Source of the DNA: Pseudomonadota bacterium
Lineage (GTDB): Bacteria; Pseudomonadota; Gammaproteobacteria; Burkholderiales; Burkholderiaceae_F
Direction: 5' to 3'
Assembly: GCA_021842465.1 (NCBI GenBank)
Contig: JAKBZN010000021.1
Coordinates: 1-41,544, forward strand
DNA: 41,544 bases
Shown here: piece by piece, positions 37,886 through 41,544 of the stretch
How the letters are laid out: each line of letters starts with the position of its first letter
Position numbering within the stretch: the stretch's first letter is position 1
The notes under the pieces: generated by a model
Databases searched by the model: none
What the model was told of the DNA's origin: nothing
The model's input: the letters and a program-made list of their open reading frames with translations, nothing else
Program-made: the position numbers and the translations under genes

Positions 37886-38241
37886 CTCACGCGGACAGTC
37901 ACCTGCGCCTGCACGCCCGTCAGGACATGGCTGACGGTCGCCTCCTTCACGGCGATGACATGCTTACCCGGTGCCAAATCCGGCAAATCGAGCGTGCAAG
38001 GACAACCACTTACCTGATGGTCGATGATCGGATTGTCATCGTCGATATAGACATGGAGGTGATTTCCCTCCGGACTAAGCATCACGTTATACACAAGCTT
38101 GTTTCCCGAACCGCTAGGGAGTACGGCGCCGTCCTTCGGCGCGATGATGGTAATCGAACCGGCCGCAAGAGCCGTACCGGTGAACAAGACTGCAGCAACA
38201 AAGAGGGCATTGCCAAGAATAGAGCGACCAACGGCATTCAT
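37882..38241 (-). CDS. Secreted protein of unknown function, 119 residues
   Basis: The signal peptide is clear (a hydrophobic stretch ending GTALAAG, cut near residue 27). The mature part, about 93 residues, is mostly beta strand: SITIIAPKDGAVLPSGSG, NHLHVYIDDDNPI, a GCPC Cys pair, LAPGKHVIAVKEATVSH and VQAQVTVRV, which reads like a small immunoglobulin-like domain. HLHVYIDDD and the Cys pair could bind a metal. AGGAG precedes the ATG at 38241. Composition is less GC-rich than the surrounding genes, suggesting later acquisition. It forms an operon with the membrane protein that follows. Confidence 0.8.
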   Translation of the reverse strand: MNAVGRSILGNALFVAAVLFTGTALAAGSITIIAPKDGAVLPSGSGNKLVYNVMLSPEGNHLHVYIDDDNPIIDHQVSGCPCTLDLPDLAPGKHVIAVKEATVSHVLTGVQAQVTVRVR

Positions 38242-38458
38242 AGGAGTCTCCTGGGACTACGTGGATATGAAAAACCGATTCGATCCTCGCCAACCATCGT
38301 CGACAACATTTCGATAACGCCAGCATCGGCGCGACTGCTGACTGCAAAATGTTCGATCAATATCCAAACGGCGTCAAGCGAACCGCGTGATGGAATCTTC
38401 GTTCCGTCCAAACAGGACCTCGCGCAACCAATCCCTGATTCCACGTCAGGATCACACT

Positions 38459-39028
38459 TCAGGAGCCATCCCCTTCCAATAATCCGTGGTCCGAAAAAAT
38501 CAGGCAGGTCACCGCGATCCTTGTATGGGACAGATGATGCAGCCACTCGCGCAGCACGAGCAGCGCCGCACCAAATTCGCCTGAGGTCGGCAACCCATCC
38601 TGCGTCGCCGGCCGCCCGAGGGCGATTGCCAACCAGCGATTGAACAGCTGCTCAACCGCATCGGTAGCCAGCGTGACCCATGGCTCGCCCACCAGTCCGA
38701 GTACCTCGACCATCGCACGGACGTTGGGGTCAGCGGTGACGCAGCGGGTGCCGGGCGCGAGCAGCGATCGCAGCGGCATGACACGCACTTCCACTTCCAT
38801 GATGGCAGCCTCGATCGCCGCTTCGCTAGGACGCGGCGCATCGAAGTACCTGCGCGCGAGTGCGCTCAGGCCCAACGGCAGAGAGATCAACCGGGCTGGC
38901 TCGGCACCACCTCCCAACGCGACGGCCGACTCCACTTCGCCGAACTCCAGCGCGCTGATGTCGCCCCCCAGCGCTTGCCGTGCGCACAGCCAGGTTTGGC
39001 GGGCCCTGTTCCGTGCTTCAGCGCTCAT
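38459..39028 (-). CDS. Hypothetical protein coupled to the LysR gene, 189 residues
   Basis: The ATG at 39028 lies inside the end of lysR (11-base overlap), so it is translated from the same mRNA. Soluble, no signal or span. Seen: MSAEARNRARQTWLCARQAL, an Ala/Leu-rich middle with PLGLSALARRYFDAPRPSEA, and LFNRWLAIALGRPATQDGLP near the end. The C-terminus (CLIFSDHGLLEGDGS) looks less conserved in character and may be a rearranged end, since about 217 bases of gene-free, lower-GC sequence follow. No family recognised. Confidence 0.6.
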   Translation of the reverse strand: MSAEARNRARQTWLCARQALGGDISALEFGEVESAVALGGGAEPARLISLPLGLSALARRYFDAPRPSEAAIEAAIMEVEVRVMPLRSLLAPGTRCVTADPNVRAMVEVLGLVGEPWVTLATDAVEQLFNRWLAIALGRPATQDGLPTSGEFGAALLVLREWLHHLSHTRIAVTCLIFSDHGLLEGDGS

Positions 39029-39923
39029 AGGCCACCCCGCTCGCCAGTTCCTCGATCAGAAAGTCAATGAACACCCGCACCTTGCTCGGCAGATATTGCG
39101 GGCTCAGGTACACCGCGTACAGGTGCAGATCGAGACTCGCATAGGACTCAAGGATCGGCACCAGGGTGCCTGCGCGCAGCGCCTGCTCGACGATGAACCG
39201 CGGCTGCAGGATGACCCCGCCGCCGGCGATCGCCAGTTCGCGCAGCAGGTCGCCGTTGCTCGAATGAACGGCGGGATGCACGCGGACGGTCTCGCGTGCG
39301 CCGTCGGGGCCGGTGAAGGGCCACTCGTCGCCCGCCCACAGGTAGCTGAAGCTGAGGGTCTCATGCTCGGCCAGCTCCGTCGGCTTGCGCGGCAACCCCC
39401 GGCTGCGCAAATAGGCCGGCGCGGCGCAAATCACGACGTCGAGCGGCACGATGCGGCGCGCGACGATGCCGGGGGCGAGCCGGGTGGCGATGCGCAGCGC
39501 GACGTCGATGCCATCATGCGCCAAGTCGACCACGCGATCGGACAGGTCGATGTCCAGGTGCAACTGCGGATGCTTGCGCCGAAACCGCGCCAGCACGGGC
39601 GCCAGATGCGAGATGCCGTAGGACAACGGCGCCGACACCCGCAGCAGACCCGCCGGGCTTTGGGTGCCGCGCGCGGCGGCGGCTTCGGCCTCCGCGACCT
39701 GCTCGAGGATCACGCGCGCGCGCTCGTAGAACTCCTCTCCGGCGTCGGTCAGCGACATGCGGCGCGTGGTCCGGTTGAGCAAGCGCGCGCCGAGATGGGC
39801 CTCCAGCGCGGCAACCTGCCGGGTCACCACCGCGCCCGACATGTTCAGGGCCCGCGCAGCGCGGGCGAAGCCGCCGGCGTCGACGGTCCGGACGAACACC
39901 CTCGTGGCCGCGAGCACATCCAT
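39018..39923 (-). CDS. LysR-family transcriptional regulator
   Basis: 301 residues. N-terminal winged HTH (RVFVRTVDAGGFARAARALN, then VVTRQVAALEAHLGARLLNR and TTRRMSLTDAGEEFYERA), then the periplasmic-binding-like effector domain (from about 92, RVSAPLSYGISHLAPVLARF). It belongs to the large group that controls divergent neighbours, here an oxidoreductase and a DoxX gene. ATG at 39923, about 15 bases from a LysR-type dyad. Confidence 0.95.
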   Translation of the reverse strand: MDVLAATRVFVRTVDAGGFARAARALNMSGAVVTRQVAALEAHLGARLLNRTTRRMSLTDAGEEFYERARVILEQVAEAEAAAARGTQSPAGLLRVSAPLSYGISHLAPVLARFRRKHPQLHLDIDLSDRVVDLAHDGIDVALRIATRLAPGIVARRIVPLDVVICAAPAYLRSRGLPRKPTELAEHETLSFSYLWAGDEWPFTGPDGARETVRVHPAVHSSNGDLLRELAIAGGGVILQPRFIVEQALRAGTLVPILESYASLDLHLYAVYLSPQYLPSKVRVFIDFLIEELASGVAYER

Positions 39924-39937
39924 GGTGCGACCAGTTT

Positions 39938-39954
39938 ATTGCATATTTAGCAAT
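39938..39954. promoter_or_regulatory. LysR-type T-N11-A dyad
   Basis: ATTGC (39938-39942) and GCAAT (39950-39954) are perfect inverted repeats around ATATTTA. The inner TGCATATTTAGCA fits T-N11-A. It sits immediately upstream of lysR, so binding should autoregulate lysR and could activate the divergent oxidoreductase operon. Confidence 0.6.
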
Positions 39955-40080
39955 AGTGAAGTGTCTTCTTTGGTATTTTTTTGCGCCTCATAGGGGCATA
40001 AAGTCTGCCCCATGGTCCAGCACCTGGTCGCGAGATCGCGGGGAGCTGGAGGATCCAGACAGGCATTCAGGAGATTCATC

Positions 40081-40704
40081 ATGAACATCACCATCATCGG
40101 AACCGGCAATATGGGTACTGCGTTCGCGCAGCAGCTGCATGCCGCCGGCCATACCCTGAACATCGTCGGACGCGACGGCACGAAGGCCCGGAGCCTTGCC
40201 GATCGCTTCGCGGCTGGCACCGATCCAGCGCGCGCCGCATCGAGCGACCTGATCGTGCTGGCGACGCCCCATGACGACGCCATCCGGGCGCTGGGGGACG
40301 CGGCATTGCCCGCCGGTGCGGTGGTGGTCGACATCACCAACCCGCTGACCGGCGACTACATGGCACTCACGGTAGGCCACACGAGCTCGGCGGCCGAACA
40401 AATCTCGGCGGCGTTCCCGCGGCTGCGCGTGGTCAAGGCATTCAACACCGTGTTCGCCCAGCGCCTGGCTGCCGGCGCGCAAGCCGGCAACGGGCAGATC
40501 GTGCCGGTATTCGTCGCCGCTGATGACGCACAGGCCAAGGCGCATGTGTCCGAGATGGCGCGTTCGATGGGCTTCGACGTCATCGACGCGGGCCCCCTGC
40601 GCAACGCGCGCTATCTGGAGCCGTTGGCCGGACTCAACATCTACCTGGGATACGGCGGGGGGCTGGGAACGGCGATCGCGCCAACCTGGCTGCGTCAGTC
40701 CTGA
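40081..40704 (+). CDS. NADP oxidoreductase, F420-dependent reductase-like
   Basis: 207 residues. Rossmann start MNITIIGTGNMGTAFAQQLH with GxGxMG, then NIVGRDGTKARSLADRF. The body has DLIVLATPHDDAI, VVDITNPLTGDYMAL and RVVKAFNTVFAQ, as in the NADPH:F420 reductase-like branch. In bacteria without F420 such proteins are general NAD(P)-binding oxidoreductases of uncertain substrate. The ATG at 40081 has CAGGAG upstream; the in-frame GTG region before it is leader. First gene of a unit with doxX, divergent from lysR. Confidence 0.88.
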   Translation: MNITIIGTGNMGTAFAQQLHAAGHTLNIVGRDGTKARSLADRFAAGTDPARAASSDLIVLATPHDDAIRALGDAALPAGAVVVDITNPLTGDYMALTVGHTSSAAEQISAAFPRLRVVKAFNTVFAQRLAAGAQAGNGQIVPVFVAADDAQAKAHVSEMARSMGFDVIDAGPLRNARYLEPLAGLNIYLGYGGGLGTAIAPTWLRQS

Positions 40705-40737
40705 ATCCATTCACCGTCAACCTTCCCGGAGCACACC

Positions 40738-41148
40738 ATGATCCGCTCGTCCACGGCCCCTTACGGTATCGCGCTGCTGCGCGTCAGCCTGGGCATCCTG
40801 TTTCTCGCCCACGTCGCGCTGAAAGTCTTCGTCTTCACCATCCCCGGCTTCGTCGGCTACTTTGCCTCCCTCGGGCTGCCGGCCGTCCTCGCATATGCAA
40901 CCATCGCGCTGGAATTCCTGGGAGGCATCGCGCTGGTGCTGGGCATCCACGCGCCCTGGATAGCGATCCCGCTGGCGCTCGAAATGCTCGGCACCATCGT
41001 CATGGTGCACGGCGCCAATGGATGGCTATTCACCAACAAGGGAGGCGGCTGGGAATATCCGGCCTTCTGGACGGTCGCGCTGGTGGCGCTGAGCCTGCTC
41101 GGCGATGGAGCCTTCGCGCTCCGTCCCACCGGCGCGCGCACAGCCTGA
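40738..41148 (+). CDS. DoxX family membrane protein
   Basis: 136 residues with four hydrophobic segments. Family landmarks: ALLRVSLGILFLAHVALK at the start, YFASLGLPAVLAYATIALEF, GGIALVLGIHAPWIAIPLALE, and the C-terminal WEYPAFWTVALVALSLLGDGAF. DoxX-like proteins are linked to redox stress and quinone use, but the role varies. CGGAG precedes the ATG; 33 bases after the oxidoreductase gene. Confidence 0.9.
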   Translation: MIRSSTAPYGIALLRVSLGILFLAHVALKVFVFTIPGFVGYFASLGLPAVLAYATIALEFLGGIALVLGIHAPWIAIPLALEMLGTIVMVHGANGWLFTNKGGGWEYPAFWTVALVALSLLGDGAFALRPTGARTA

Positions 41149-41430
41149 ATTCCGGTGCGCGGCAGCGGGGGCGCAGAGCCATCGCTTTCCCGCCGAATAG
41201 GCCGTCGTGCGCAGCCAAGCTTTGTTCAGCCGAGGAAGACCTTGAGATTTCCAACCTTTTTCGTATCGCACGGCGGGGGGCCCTGAATGCAGGATGCTTG
41301 GCATATGGGGCCTACGACCGCCTGGCCGCGGCGCTGCGCCCCCTGCCGGAGGGCCATGGTGCGCGACCGCAGGGTGTACTGATGGTGTCGGCCCAGTGCG
41401 AGGAAGATATCTTTCGCCACTGGCGTCCGG

Positions 41431-41544
41431 TTAAAACCCGAACAAATTCAACTGAGTAGCGGGGTCGAGCATTTCCGAGCTCTCCTGCCGTAGCGTAAGG
41501 GCTTGTTTCAGCGCGATTTTTTCGAAAGCGGTCACCGACAAAAT
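41431..41544 (-). CDS. C-terminal fragment, transposase-like
   Basis: An open frame enters from the right edge and stops with TAA at 41431-41433, giving 37 residues: ILSVTAFEKIALKQALTLRQ and an end DPATQLNLFGF. A hydrophobic LNLF-type end after an IALKQAL helix resembles the C-termini of some IS4-like DDE transposases, but this is from memory and the rest lies outside the window. The 282 bases between doxX and this fragment hold no supportable gene. Confidence 0.4.
   Translation of the reverse strand: MLSVTAFEKIALKQALTLRQESSEMLDPATQLNLFGF

Noticed and set aside
37927-38643. 238-residue plus-strand open frame
   Set aside because: Antisense to the secreted protein and the gap; no ribosome binding site or recognisable motif, while the minus-strand ORFs have a signal peptide, SD and coupling.
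41149-41430. Open frames of 60-145 residues after doxX
   Set aside because: Overlapping frames on both strands with no start signal or domain; the region looks like the flank of a mobile element.

Overview
The window is a GC-rich stretch of what looks like a betaproteobacterial chromosome, probably Burkholderiales or a relative. The reasons are the gene order rpsB-tsf-pyrH-frr-uppS-cdsA-dxr-rseP-bamA-skp-lpxD-fabZ-lpxA-lpxB-rnhB-trmH, with map-glnD divergent from rpsB, and the presence of a DUF2863 gene, a family I know mainly from betaproteobacteria. All calls come from reading the sequence; no database search was run.

Left part (1-9.9 kb). A short C-terminal ORF fragment, possibly a transposase end, is followed by a secreted Tyr/Pro-rich protein (minus), an Hsp20 chaperone with a perfect 13-bp hairpin after it, a CHASE-PAS-GGDEF-EAL c-di-GMP protein, UppP, and an EAL-CBS-GGDEF protein with a GGDDF active site. 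Convergent to the latter are copC-copD (minus), and divergent from those is bioB. Then comes an unannotated 48-residue membrane protein with its own ribosome binding site and a strong terminator.

Middle (10-32.3 kb). An FSR-like MFS transporter (minus) is divergent from a DUF2863 gene and a SEC-C zinc-motif gene. Facing them is a long minus-strand superoperon, 28722 down to 13414. It combines translation (S2, EF-Ts, RRF), UMP kinase, isoprenoid and carrier-lipid synthesis (Dxr, UppS), phospholipid synthesis (CdsA), outer-membrane assembly (RseP, BamA, Skp), lipid A synthesis (LpxD, FabZ, LpxA, LpxB), RNase HII and a SpoU-type RNA methyltransferase. Many of its genes overlap by 1-13 nt. The rpsB leader can fold into an H-type pseudoknot whose second helix reaches into the Shine-Dalgarno sequence. 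map and glnD run the other way.

Right part (32.3-41.5 kb). This is accessory in character: a third c-di-GMP protein (GAF-like, GGDEF, EAL, Asp-rich tail); two tiny single-span membrane proteins divergent from an unknown membrane protein and a MocR-type regulator, around an AT-rich promoter with a TGTAT-TGC-ATACA palindrome; a secreted/membrane protein pair of unknown function; a LysR regulator translationally linked to an unknown 189-residue protein; and, divergent from lysR, an F420-reductase-like NADP oxidoreductase plus a DoxX protein. The right edge holds another transposase-like C-terminus.

The best candidates for something undescribed are the MocR cluster of small membrane proteins (34.9-37.3 kb), the 48-residue protein at 9742, and the secreted/membrane pair at 37.5-38.2 kb.
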